Assembly (NCBI GenBank): GCA_028015205.1
Contig: CM051512.1
Location: 7,810,255-7,874,254, forward strand
Length of the DNA: 64,000 nt
From: Mytilisepta virgata
Lineage: Eukaryota; Mollusca; Bivalvia; Mytilida; Mytilidae
Reading direction: 5' to 3'
In this document: positions 11,194-22,731 of the stretch, one piece after another
Numbering within the stretch: position 1 is the first letter of the stretch
How the letters are laid out: each line of letters opens with the position of its first letter
Position numbers and translations under genes: made by a program
Notes under the pieces: model-generated
Seen by the model: the letters and a program-made list of their open reading frames with translations, nothing else
What the model was told of the DNA's origin: nothing
The model's database searches: none

Positions 11194-14100
11194 AGCTCAC
11201 CAGACCCGAAGGGTCATGTGAGCTATTGCCATCACTTGGCGTCCGTCGTCCGTCCGTCGTCCGTCGTCCGTTGTCCGTTGTCCGTCCGTAAACTTTTTCA
11301 AACGTTAACTCCTCTGACACCATAAGACCAATTGCAACCAAACTTCGTACAGTTGTTTATTGGTATATGTGCTACAAAACTATCGTTTGGATTTTTGATT
11401 CGAAAAAAAACATGGCCGCCATGGCTAAAAATAGAACATAGGGGTAAATTGCAGTTTTTTGCAAATAACTCAAAAACCATAACAGATATCAAAATTCTGG
11501 CATAGGGTAAAAGTGTTCAGCACCTCAAGATCTACCTGCCCTGAAATTTTGAAGAAGATCCAACAACCCATGTAGGAGTTATTGCCCTTTTTCTGTATTT
11601 TTTCCAAATTTTGCACTTATTAAGCTCAATATCTTGGATACTATAAAGGAAATTTGAAAAATTTAAATTTCATATTGTTAGGCACACAAAGATCTACAAA
11701 ATTTGTAACAGGATCGAAGTTGTAGGTTCGTTCCTTTTAGGAGTTATTCCCCTTAGATCGTCAAAATTGACCATTTTTGCAGTCTTTATTCATTGTAATA
11801 AAATCGTTAACTCCTCTTACACCATAAGTTTAATTGCAACCAAACTTAGTGTAGTTGTTCCTTGGCATGAGTGCTACTAAACTATCGTTTGGATTTTTGA
11901 TTTGTAAAAAAACATGGCTGCCATGGCTAAAAATAGAACATAGGGGTAAATTGCAGTTTTTTGCAAATAACTCAAAAATGGTGACAGATATCAAAATTCT
12001 GATGGGAAGCTAAAGTGTTCAACACCTCAAGATCTACCTGCTTTGAAATTTTGAATAAGATGTAACCACCCATGTAGGAGTTATTGCCCTTTTTCTTGAT
12101 TTTTTTTTGAAATTTTTTATGTTATTATTTCAAAAATCTTCTCCTCTGAAACTACTTGACTAATTAGAACCAGACTTGGTATGAATGTTCCTTGGGATAC
12201 CCTGCATAGAACTGATATGGGGATTTTTAATCCGTTGAAAAACATGGCCGCTGTTACTAAAAATAGAACATAGGGGTCAGATAACAGTTTTTCGCAAATA
12301 TCTCAAAAATCATTAGGTTATGGCAAATTCTGGCAGGTTGAAAGTGTTCAGCATGATGAGAGCTACCTGTATGCTGATTTTCGTGAAAATCTGTCAACTG
12401 ATGTTAGAGTTATTGCCCTTTTTAGCTCACCTGACCCGAAGGGTCAGGTGAGCTATTGCCATCACTTGGCGTCCGTCGTCCGTCCGTCCGTCGTCCGTCC
12501 GTCCGTAAACTTTTTCAAACGTTAACTCCTCTGACACCATAAGATCAATTGCAACCAAACTTCGTACAGTTGTTTATTGGTATATGTGCTACAAAACTAT
12601 CGTTTGGATTTTTGATTCGTAAAAAAACATGGCCGCCATGGCTAAAAATAGAACATAGGGGTAAATTGCAGTTTTTTGCAAATAACTCAAAAACCATAAC
12701 AGATATCAAAATTCTGGCATAGGGTAAAAGTGTTCAGCACCTCAAGATCTACCTGCCCTGAAATTTTGAAGAAGATCCAACAACCCATGTAGGAGTTATT
12801 GCCCTTTTTCTGTATTTTTCCCAAATTTTGCACTTATTAAGCTCAATATCTTGGATACTATAAAGGAAATTTGAAAAATTTAAATTTCATATTGTTAGGC
12901 ACACAAAGATCTACAAAATTTGTAACAGGATCGAAGTTGTAGGTTCGTTCCTTTTAGGAGTTATTCCCCTTAGATCGTCAAAATTGACCATTTTTGCAGT
13001 CTTTATTCATTGTAATAAAATCGTTAACTCCTCTTACACCATAAGTTTAATTGCAACCAAACTTAGTGTAGTTGTTCCTTGGCATGAGTGCTACTAAACT
13101 ATCGTTTGGATTTTTGATTTGTAAAAAAACATGGCTGCCATGGCTAAAAATAGAACATAGGGGTAAATTGCAGTTTTTTGCAAATAACTCAAAAATGGTG
13201 ACAGATATCAAAATTCTGATGGGAAGCTAAAGTGTTCAACACCTCAAGATCTACCTGCTTTGAAATTTTGAAGAAGATGTAACCACCCATGTAGGAGTTA
13301 TTGCCCTTTTTCTTGATTTTTTTTGAAATTTGTACTTATTAAGTTGTATGATCATTCCTTTTAGGAGTTATTCCCCTTAGAACATCAAAATTGACCATTT
13401 TCACAGCATTTCCCTTAGTTTGCAAAATGTTTAAATGAGCCCTTTAGGAGTTAAAGTTTTGTCCCTTAAATGTCAAAATAACTGTTGATGCCTTATAGAT
13501 GGCAAACTGTAGAAAATGAAAAAAAGCTTTTGATTGCGTGTAAATTTGTTTTTATGTTATTATTTCAAAAATCTTCTCCTCTGAAACTACTGAATGGATT
13601 TGGACAAAACTTAGCATGATTGTTCCTTAGGGTATCCTGCACAAAGGTTTTGCTTCGATTTTTGATCCGTCGAAAAACATGGCCACTGTTACTAAAAATA
13701 GAACATAGGGGTCAAACAACAGTTTTTCGCAAATATCTCAAAAATCATTAGGTTATGGCAAATTCTGGCAGGTTGAAAGTGTTCAGCATGATGAGAGCTA
13801 CCTGTGTGCTGATTTTCGTGAAAATCTATCAACTGATGTTAGAGTTATTGCCCTTTTTGCCATTTTTGGCTTTTTTTTATGTTATTATTTCAAAAATCTT
13901 CTTCTCTGAAACTACTATTCAAAATCAAATGAAACTTGGTAAGATTGTTCCTTAGGGTATCCTGCAAAAAGTTAATGCTTGGATTTTGGATTGGTCGAAA
14001 AACATGTCCGCCCTTACTAAAAATAGAACATAGGAGTCAAAATGCTGTTTTTTGCTATTTATTCCTGAATTATAGAAATAAAATGAAGATGAAAGCTACT

Positions 14101-16118
14101 TTGATGGCAAACATGGTATCCCGAGTTGAATGGTGATGATGAAAGTTTGTTTTGGACGGCCGTTTTTTTTAAAATGGCTGCCATTTTCCCGCCATTTTTT
14201 ACACTTGCTCCGATTTCAACAATATTTGGTTTTTAAAGTAAACATGGTATCCTTAGTGAATGGTGATGATGAGAATGTTGTATAACAATGATTAAACTTC
14301 ATAATATGTGAGCTTTTAATTGCCATCACTTGGTGTCTGTCATCATCGTTGTTAACAAATTTTCAAACATCTTCTCCTCTGAAACTACTAGGGGGATTTG
14401 GATGAAACTTAGCATGATTGTTTCTGGAATATTTCCTTTTCAAGTACAATAAAAAGCCTTAACCCACAATTTTTACATAACTTCTTTCAAACATTTTAAA
14501 AACGAAGACAACATATAGACCAAAAGATTTATACTTGTATTTGAAGATGAATTAAAGCTTGTATTTTGTATTGTGAATCATCAGATTGACCATGACTGTA
14601 TCTTAATCAAGCATAGGGAGAACTCATGCCCATTTCTTTCCAGAGGTTCTTGAAAGGCTTTTAAAGGTATTTTATGTGACCTTAAATACTCAGTTTAATT
14701 TACAAAAAAACATTAATATATTAATTTAGTTTATAGTCATTGTTTGCCAGGTGAGCGATTCAGGCTCTTGAGAGCCTCTTGTTTGACATTTTTGGCTTTT
14801 TTTATGTTATTATTTCAAAAATCTTCTCCTCTGAAACTACTTGACTAATTAGAACCAAACTTGGTATGAATGTTCCTTGGGGTACCCTGCATAGAACTGA
14901 TGTGGGGATTTTTAATCCATTGAAAAACATGGCCGCTGTTACTAAAAATAGAACATAGGGGTCAGATAACAGTTTTTCGCAAATATCTCAAAAATCATTA
15001 GGTTATGGCAAATTCTGGCAGGTTGAAAGTGTTCAGCATGATGAGAGCTACCTGTATGCTGATTTTCGTGAAAATCTGTCAACTGATGTTAGAGTTATTG
15101 CCCTTTTTTGACATTTTTGGCTTTTTTTTATGTTATTATTTCAAAAATAAAATTGATCAGCATGACAAGATCTACCTACCCTGAAATTTTGAAGGAAATT
15201 CCAAAACCCATTTAGGAGTTGTTGCCCTTTTTTCGTCAAATTTTCAAAATTTTTTTATTAAAAAATCTTCTCCTCTGAAACCGCTTGGCCGATTGGTTTG
15301 AAACTTATTAGGAATGATCTATGACATGTCCTCTACAAACAATCTTCAATTTATTTTAATCTGACATAAAACATGGCTGTCGTAGCTAAAAATAGAATAT
15401 AGGGGTGCATGTGTTGTTTTTGGCTTATAACTTAAAAACCGTTACAGATATCAAAAATCTGACGATAAAATTGATCAGCATGACAAGATCTACCTAACCT
15501 GAAATTTTGAAGGAAATCCTAAAACCCATTTAGGAGTTATTGCCCTTTTTCGTAAAATTTTCATAATTTAACATTTTTCATCATTTATCTCCAAAACTAT
15601 TTGAGATAGAAGTTAAATGTAAATTTGAAAAATGTTTGCCATGTTGAGATCTACATACCCTGAAATTTTAAAGGAAATCCCAAAACCCATTTAGGAGTTA
15701 TTGCCCTTTTTTTGTCAAATTTCAAAATTTTAACATTTTTGCATTTATCTCCAAAACTATTTGAGATAGAAGTGAAATATAAATTGAAAAATGTTTGCCA
15801 TGTTGAGATCTACCTACCCTGAAATTTTGAAGGGAATCCCAAATTCTATTTAGGAGTTATTGGTTTGTGTAATTTGAGGTCGGGTTCTGTTACATTTATT
15901 TAAGGTTCACCCTTATTCCTGGTCAATTTTGTCAACTTCCTGCCAGGACTACCACCATCAGGGAACATATTTTAACATTAAACCTTATGAAAAATAAATC
16001 TTCAACAAATTTTCCCTGAACAATTGAACCAATTGCAAGAAACTTGGTCAAATAGTTGATTAATTGTCCAATGAAAACCAGACTCCAGGTGAGCGATAAG
16101 GCTCTGGTGAGCCTCTTG
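11194..16118 (+). mobile_element. Hairpin-headed non-autonomous repeat, family A (outer copy, E2)
   Basis: The 5' end, right after a T run, is an imperfect palindrome with arms AGCTCACCAGACCC and GGGTCATGTGAGCT around GAA (11194-11224). A CGTCCGT-rich microsatellite follows. The body consists of repeated modules, each containing AACATGGCCGCCATGGCTAA, AAAATAGAACATAGGGGT and TAGGAGTTATTGCCCTTTTT. The 3' end at 16085-16118 has CCAGGTGAGCGAT, which repeats the palindrome's right arm, then AGGCT-CTGGTG-AGCCT and CTCTTG. It is interrupted by the inner copy 12424-14781. There is no coding capacity. The terminal hairpin near a CTNG end recalls Helitron 3' ends, but this is only an analogy. Confidence 0.75.
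12424..14781 (+). mobile_element. Family A repeat, inner nested copy
   Basis: A second complete element: perfect palindrome with 14 bp arms AGCTCACCTGACCC / GGGTCAGGTGAGCT around GAA (12424-12454), and a 3' end CCAGGTGAGCGATTCAGG plus GGCTCTTGAGAGCC, CTCTTG, ending at 14781. The host element's text breaks at GTTATTGCCCTTTTT (12424) and resumes at 14782 with TTTGACATTTTTGGC, the phrase that normally follows CCCTTTTT elsewhere in the family. The inner and outer copies are almost identical over their first 850 bp, so they are close in age. The inner copy keeps about 230 bp (around 13330-13550) missing from the outer copy. Confidence 0.8.
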
Positions 16119-16712
16119 TTATTCTTGTATTTTTGTTAGCTACGTGCATTATGGAGTATATTTACGTTATGTAACTTTGTGGTTTTAATTAAAATTTCTT
16201 CACAACATATCAAGATTAAGGGATTGACATCCAGTGTAGGCACACAACGTGCATTGAAGACGAACAATGACATGTTTTTATACTTTATGGATTAAGTTTT
16301 TTGTTCAAAACTATAATCATCTTTCGTTTATATTCTCTTGGAGATTATCTTCTGCATGACAGTTTTAGAATTTTTTCATGCATTATGAAAACAGAGAAAA
16401 AAAGGAAATAAATTTATTTAAAAAAATCACAAGCTATGCTTTAGCACCACTGTTCAGTGTACTATTTCAGTAATTATTCAGAATTCAATTTCCTAACTTC
16501 TTTGAGTGTAATTTTCTACAAAACTACGAGTTTTTACTCAAATTTTGAATTTTGATATGACTGGTAAGTATTTGAGTTGAAAAAATCCTCAAATTTGAGA
16601 TGTTTTGTGAAATAATAGACCGAGATGGCCAAATCATTATTGATAGTACATGTATGTACTGACCACTTTTCTGTTCAATGTTTATTATCTTCCCTTATTT
16701 ATAACCTTAATA
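16119..16712. other. Intron stretch without recognised features
   Basis: AT-rich sequence; nothing supportable was seen. Confidence 0.5.
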
Positions 16713-16835
16713 GAATAGAGAATGTAAACAGGGAATGTGTCAAAGAGACAACAACCCGACCAAAGAGCAGAAAACAGCTCAAGGCTACCGATGTGTCTTC
16801 AACGCAGCGAGAAAATCCCACACTGAAACAACGTG
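16713..16835 (-). mobile_element. Fragment of Penelope-like element 3' tail
   Basis: The plus-strand text AGAATAGAGAATGTAAACAG, GTGTCAAAGAGACA, CCAAAGAGCAGAAAACAGCT and TCAACGCAGCGAGAAAAT is the reverse complement of the 3' tail found at 54640-55105. It matches the tail adjoining the reverse transcriptase pseudogene at 29206-29340. It is a 5'-truncated fragment with no reading frame. Confidence 0.75.
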
Positions 16836-18123
16836 TTTCAAAATCTTGATGTTAAATGCTCAGGGGAAAACAGCCTTGCCGAGTTGTCTGGAATAAGATT
16901 ATTTATTACCTGAAGGTGTTTTAACATCATTTCACTTATACAAAAGCATACAGTAAAAAAGTTTACATATATGTTATATATCTCTTATTTTAAATTGATA
17001 GAGGCATAGCTGAGATTATAGATCAGGGGAGGTAATAATTGTTATAACGGAAAACAAAACAGATTTTTTTTTTGTATGTTTTTTTTTTTTTTTTTTACAG
17101 GCATTTATATAATATTAGTGCTAAAACTTTACTGTAAAAAATGAAATATTTTGAGAGTAACAAAATATCTTGAGTACTTTTTACAAACTATCTTAAGAGT
17201 AGAATTACTCATTAAGTTGTACAGATTCTAGTATAAATTACAAGTAATTTTAATCTTAATATATTTTGTGAAAAGGGTAATAGCAATTGAAAACAGTATA
17301 AATTCATGTCACATGAATAAATTCTAGTCTAATACATAATTATTAGAAAACAGTTAGGTGTGTGTGAGTAGAGGAGAATGTAGGAAAAAGGAATTCATTT
17401 CAGCAATCCAATGGGAACTTTCTTGTCCATTTAAAGTACAATGAATGACTGTACCACAGTTTATATCAAAATGTGCTAATTTTTCCACATTTTTGGACTC
17501 TAAGCATTTGAAGGACATCATATTAGAATTTGTATTTTTAACCAGATTTTTGGGCATTTCTTTAGATTTTTCATGTTTTTGGATTTTAGCACTTTGACAA
17601 AACATATGTATGGTACATCTGAACTAGAATCATTGAATATTTATTATTTGTTTATTTACTAATTAGTCGGTTGAATCTCAGAAGTAATATTAGTAACATT
17701 TCACTGTCGTAGTGAAGCTTAGGGTTTCCATACTTCATGCTAAACAAAACAATAATAAAAATCAGTGATGGATCTATTTCATCAGTCCTTAAACACCTAT
17801 ATCGACTTTACTCAGTCAGTGAATTTGCATCATTACAATGGAATTTACTATTACATTTTTTTTACTACATGTAGGTACATTACCTACATGGTAATACATT
17901 GAGATAACTTTAGGCTATTAAAAACTGGCATTGCATCACTTATATATTAATGACCTTATTGACAGTTGGGTAAAGCATAATATTTGATTTGTACTTGTCA
18001 GCCATCCAATGAGAACTTTGCGTATGTTTAAAGTTTCTTGTGAATGTTTTCCAGGAACTTTTGCTAGACTTGGGTGCATTTCAGTATATTGAATTACATA
18101 AAATTTTTATTTTTATTTTGCAG

Positions 18124-18261
18124 GTTAGTAATGCATCCTGTGACTACCACAATGAAAATCGTGTATTACTGAACCGTACCATAGAAAATTTTGTATGGCA
18201 TGATATGCCATCAGGATATGGATGGATACACACAATACAGTGCATGGCAATACGGACATAA
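18124..18261 (+). CDS. Last coding exon of the unrecognised gene
   Basis: After a T-rich tract and TTGCAG acceptor, the exon opens in phase 0, matching the phase 0 donor at 4815. It encodes 45 residues beginning VSNASCDYHNENRVLLNRT, continuing with FVWHDMPSGYGWIHTIQ and ending CMAIRT, then TAA (18259-18261). The aromatic and glycine-rich FVWHDMPSGYGW stretch looks like conserved protein sequence. There are no membrane segments. A protein search with the joined exons would decide the identity; I do not recognise the family. Confidence 0.75.
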   Translation, partial: VSNASCDYHNENRVLLNRTIENFVWHDMPSGYGWIHTIQCMAIRT

Positions 18262-18396
18262 CGTTTGCTCGTAATTATGCCCTTCAGCACAATCACAAGT
18301 GATCACCACCAGAAAATATTGCCTTAGAAAAACAAGATATGTGTGTTTCCTTTGAAAATAATTAATCAAACATGTATCTCTTCTTTTATTGTGAGA

Positions 18397-18508
18397 GTTA
18401 TCTTCCTTAATCCCAGGGGAGAAAATTGTAATTGTCTACTTAATTCCTATGATCTAAAAGAAGGCAATTTTATTATCTCCCCTTTGTAATTTGGTAAGGG
18501 GAGATAAC
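18397..18508. repeat. GTTATCTTCC / GGGGAGATAAC inverted-motif cluster
   Basis: The cluster starts GTTATCTTCCTTAATCCCAG, has TTATCTCCCC in the middle and ends AAGGGGAGATAAC. The ends are inverted, so the RNA of the 3' UTR could fold. It belongs to the same motif group as 444-547. Confidence 0.5.
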
Positions 18509-18836
18509 TGAGTAATGTATATCAATCTATGAAAAAATAATTCTTTATGATTCTCATCAAAATTTTTATAAGTTGAAGCTGTGTGTTAATGTTTTTTTCA
18601 TTATTGGATACTCTTTCTATTACATGACAGTGATATTGAATACAAAAAGTGAAGCTGGTGAAAATGCAGGTGGGGGTTGTAGATAAGAATCTAGGGATTG
18701 ATTTTATCCAGCAGTAGATACACAACTTTCAAAGATTGTATTTTAAGCATTTTTTCTCTGCTTGATTTAAATTTTTCAATCAAACTTTGTCTTTTTGATG
18801 ACTTTTTGAAATCTTTAAGTTGACAGTTGTATACAG

Positions 18837-18842
18837 AATAAA
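18837..18842 (+). promoter_or_regulatory. Candidate polyadenylation signal AATAAA
   Basis: Canonical hexamer 576 bases after the stop codon, followed by AT-rich sequence. It is the first canonical signal after the stop that I noted. AT-rich DNA yields chance hexamers, so this is only a candidate. Confidence 0.4.
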
Positions 18843-18865
18843 GAAAAGATAATATTAGTAACTTC

Positions 18866-21800
18866 AGTAAAGCAGTACAGGATTGATGATTGGAACTATT
18901 ATTATTATAAACTGTCTAGCAACTTTCCTCTTTCTTTATAAGATAACCAGCTAGTCAGAAATTTTTTGTATATCTTTATTCTTTGTGCCCAGTGACTTTA
19001 CAGCATTGTTACACATTGGTGTGTAACGATTTGTGTATATGTATATAATAATGTAATATGCATTGTAATAATCATGTAATTAAGACATTTATACTTTAAG
19101 TGTGAAATTTATGGGACCAAACTTTATTGTGGATGTCCCGTTTGTTGCTTATGAGTTATCAAGTAAATTCTACCAAATTCAAGTGTTATGTGTAAAATTT
19201 GCAGAAATGACTGTAAAGGTTACACATCTACTTGTCAATAGTACACAGTGTCATTAATTCAGCATGGAGTCTAAATATTATATAAATTAGTTTTTGTGTA
19301 GGTGATGACAGTTTGTTGAATTCCATTAAAAAAATTTTTTATATACATGGATGTTACATATTTAAATTAAACCATTATTAATCCTGTAGGGACCAAATAA
19401 TTTAACCATAAGGCCATTTATTTTGAATTAGTTGGTTCACGGATCCACCAACCCGATTTTGCTGATTTGAAGAAAAAAATAAATTGAAAAGTTTGGTTTT
19501 TTATTACTGCTGATCCTCTGAAATCAGCCATCCCAAAAATAAAAATAAATTCAAATCCTTTTTTGCATCAAAATTTCATAAAAGATTATAATCAGTTCAT
19601 CAAAAAAATAGATTATCCATCAATAAAATACTTGTAAACATGATCCAAAAATAAAATCTATTTATAGCCGTTAGTTGATGTCAATTTCCGATACAAGTTT
19701 TATGAAACAAATTTCCTAATAGAATCCGTGCGATTTTAAGTTCGTTTTGTATGAATATCTTGATTCCGTAAGATATGGAATCCACTCATTTTGTAAGTGA
19801 AAATGTATGTTGTCGTAGTTGACGAGTCGGATCCCTTAAAAAGGGAACAGCAGATGATTAAGGTAAAGACAACAAAAGTCTTAAACTGATCATTTGCAAC
19901 CTTTTTATATTTGGCAATATAACCAAGATTGTTCAAAATCAGTCATCATTGTACATGATTGTCCCTCTTTTTTTCTTTTTTTTCCCAGACCGACTCTATT
20001 TTTTTCAAAAAAAAATCTGTAAACCAATAAATGGCCTAAAAAAAACACTTATTTGCAATACTAATGTTATAATAATACTGCTGATTAGAAATTATTTAAA
20101 CACATAAATATGATCAGAGCATTTATAAGTAGGAATTCCACTTTACTTTCAAATGGAATATATTAGTTCTGCACTTTTTTTTTATATTAAAACATTCGGA
20201 GTGATAGATGAATATATTTATTTCAAAATTTCTTTTGTATAATTTGTGAAAATCATTATAAATTATAAAACTCTTTGTGATATTGAATTACAAGTTAAGG
20301 AGAAGTAGCATTATTATATTAACCAGGAAAAGTGGCGTAATTATATCTTAGTATTTTAACCCCCAGTGAAAGTGATTTGTGATTTGTATAGAAATTTTTT
20401 GTGTGTTTGATGCAAAATCTGTGATTTTAATTGTAAAATTATGCACTAGGTAGGAGTAATTAGGAAAAGTATTTATTTATCCCCCTTACCTAAGCTGATT
20501 GTAATTGTCTCCCTTTGGGTAATTTTTGTAAGGGAGATAAATGACCTTTTCTTTCTCTGTGTTTTAATCACATTGTACATGTGTCTTGTTGAAAATTATT
20601 GTCTTCATTAATTTCAGTTTGGCATGTGACATACATATTTTTTAAAATATTGATGATTTAAATAATTTACAAACATCAATTTCTTCGCATGGTGGTATAT
20701 CTGCATCTTGGATTTTTTTTTCACATGTAATGTCACAGCAACAATTCAAAACGCTTTTTTTTGTTGGGGTGAGGGGAATGTTTCCCAATTTCTATAGTAT
20801 TACAGCATTCAAACAAATGATGTTATACCCATATACAGAGAATACCATGTGAAGATATTTGTATGTGTTGTAGTTGAGAAAAAACCATAGATATGTTGAT
20901 TTGTGCAAATTCCAATTTGGAAAATTGAAAATTACCCATTTTGATAATGATTGGAAACTTGGAGATGAAACCAATGATAGTTGATTTAAAAAAAATATTT
21001 TGTTGGTACTTTTCTTTGGAAAAATAGCGAAAATTAGTACACTACAAAAAGTAATATATTTACTTTAATCTTGAAATTTTGTATTCTTGTCTATTAATTT
21101 ATGACTGATTATAAATATATTGATTGACATACATGTGTCCTTAAATGTAAATATGAATATTTCCACTGACACTGTGTATTTACAATGTGCCTTAAATTTA
21201 TTTATTGTCTTACTTCAAAAGGTGTCAGTTAACCTATAGACTGTGTAACAGTGAATTTTTAGCCAAAAATTTGTAAATATATTTATAGAAACATAAAACT
21301 GTACAGTAAATATTTTTTTTGGAGAAAATCACTCAAATTCTCTTTTCCATAAGGTACCATTGGCTTTAGTTATCTCAGACTCTGTTTATCTTGAACTCCT
21401 GATATCTCATAGTAAATGCTTTGTTTCAAAGATTATATTTTGTACTCTTTACTATTGATATTTCAAATAATTTTTGACAGACCTGTCAGCTTTGAAATAA
21501 GCTAAGTCATCTGTAATTGGATAGAAACAGAAACAGTAACTATATTTTCTAAGGGGTTTCAAACAAGATTTCCTAGTACGATGTTATATTGTATTAGTCT
21601 CAAAGTCAGTGTCATCCAAAAGAGTTTTATTTACATTAAGAAAACATTTCATTGTATACTGTATGCTGTAGGAATCTTTCTGATAGTTGGTTACAGATAT
21701 TGTTACTGTTTCTGTTTTCGTTCAGGGATGATTCTACCATACCATTTACAACCCCGAAATTTGTCAGCGGCCCCAAAAATTTAATGAAAATTTAAATTCT

Positions 21801-22430
21801 TAAAGAGATACAACAAAATGTTTCAGCAAATGTTACAATCTGGACTTAATTAATTCTTGCAACTGTAAATATGACTGTAATAACTACATAATTAGTCAAT
21901 ACGATTGACATTAACAGCAGATTAGACTGACCCTGAATAAGCGTTCGTAATCATGATCTCGATGACTTGAACTTGATGGGATGTATATTTAGTGAAAGTC
22001 ATATTGAAGTTGTTTTGGTGTGGCAAAATTCTGGTGGAAAAATTCCCAATCAAGTTAATAATTCCTAATTTAGTGTTAAGGGGAACCCATAATAAAATGT
22101 AGGGAATCATCCCTGTGTTTAACATAATGTTAGGACTGTATAGAGAAACTCAGAACACAAAGTCAAGTAAGTTTGTCAACCTGACATTGTATCACTTTCA
22201 ATAGATTATCAGGAGATGAAATATTTACAGTTTCTCAGGATTTTTCTTTTGATAAAGGAAATTTCTTGTTTTTCTCTTTAAGACAAACTCCCTAGCTTTG
22301 TATGCTAGGGGTGTTCCTGTAAGGTGGATTTAATAATTAAAATTTCTGCTTAAGTATTAAGAATTTGATGAAATGATTCAAAATTCTAATTTTTTATAGT
22401 AAATTTAAGTAATCTTCTCAAAAGAAATAC
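18866..22430. other. Intergenic or extended 3' region, no genes recognised
   Basis: Very AT-rich sequence. A GTTATCTCCC-type cluster lies at about 20487-20541 (TGTCTCCCTTTGG ... AAGGGAGATAAATG). Short open frames occur but have no recognisable content. Confidence 0.5.
20487..20541. repeat. GTCTCCC / GGGAGATAA motif cluster
   Basis: A short member of the group at 444-547 and 18397-18508, with ATTGTCTCCCTTTGGGTAAT and AAGGGAGATAAATG. It has inverted symmetry and is non-coding. Confidence 0.4.
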
Positions 22431-22432
22431 TA

Positions 22433-22731
22433 CACAGTCAAACCTGGTTTAAAGGGCACTTCTACGTATCAAATATCTGTCTATAAAGGGCACTGTGAAA
22501 ATGTTCCCATTATGAACAAAACTTGTTTTACGCTGTATTCAGCACATTTGGCTATTTCGCAGTGGCCAGTTTTTATTGGTGGAGGAAGCCAAATTACCCA
22601 GAGCGAACTACCGACTTTGGGTAGGAAAATTACAAAACTTGTGAAATTAACCTCTATATAAGGGGAAATGGTCCTAAAAGGCACATTTCTTTGATCCCAG
22701 GGGTGCCCTTTAAAGACAGGTTTGACTGTAT
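22433..22731. mobile_element. MITE with CAGTCAAACCTG ends, carrying a SINE
   Basis: The left end ACAGTCAAACCTGGTTTAAA with GGGCAC and the right end GTGCCCTTTAAAGACAGGTT with TGACTGTA are inverted over about 27 bp. The interior holds a degraded minus-strand SINE (22526-22645). The flank at the right is TA, with CA at the left, consistent with a decayed TA target site. A single end of the same family lies at 4440-4460. Confidence 0.75.
22526..22645 (-). mobile_element. Degraded tRNA-Ser-like SINE fragment
   Basis: The plus-strand text CAGCACATTTGGCTATTTCG and CCAGTTTTTATTGGTGGAGG matches the SINE at 1724-1987, in the same orientation, with more substitutions. The tRNA head is missing. It lies inside the MITE 22433-22731, so the MITE is older. 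Confidence 0.8.

Larger units (their letters stand above)
4816..18123 (+). other. 13.3 kb last intron (GTAAGT ... TTGCAG)
   Basis: The donor is GTAAGT at 4816 and the acceptor TTTTGCAG at 18116-18123, after a T-rich tract. The intron holds the MITE at 5608, diverged tandem repeats at 8640-9005, a truncated SINE at 9209, a MITE at 9631, the nested AGCTCACC-family repeats at 11194-16118 and a Penelope-like tail at 16713. I saw no convincing additional exon, and the phase 0 to phase 0 join needs none. Confidence 0.65.
18262..18865 (+). other. Probable 3' UTR
   Basis: The region follows the stop codon directly. It contains a GTTATC...GGGGAGATAAC inverted-motif cluster (18397-18508) and an AATAAA at 18837. 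The true 3' end is not visible; alternative longer ends into the following AT-rich sequence are possible. Confidence 0.5.

Noticed and set aside
22290..22310. Hairpin CCCTAGC...GCTAGGG as a terminator
   Set aside because: A 7 bp stem in AT-rich eukaryotic intergenic DNA has no known termination role and no gene ends there.
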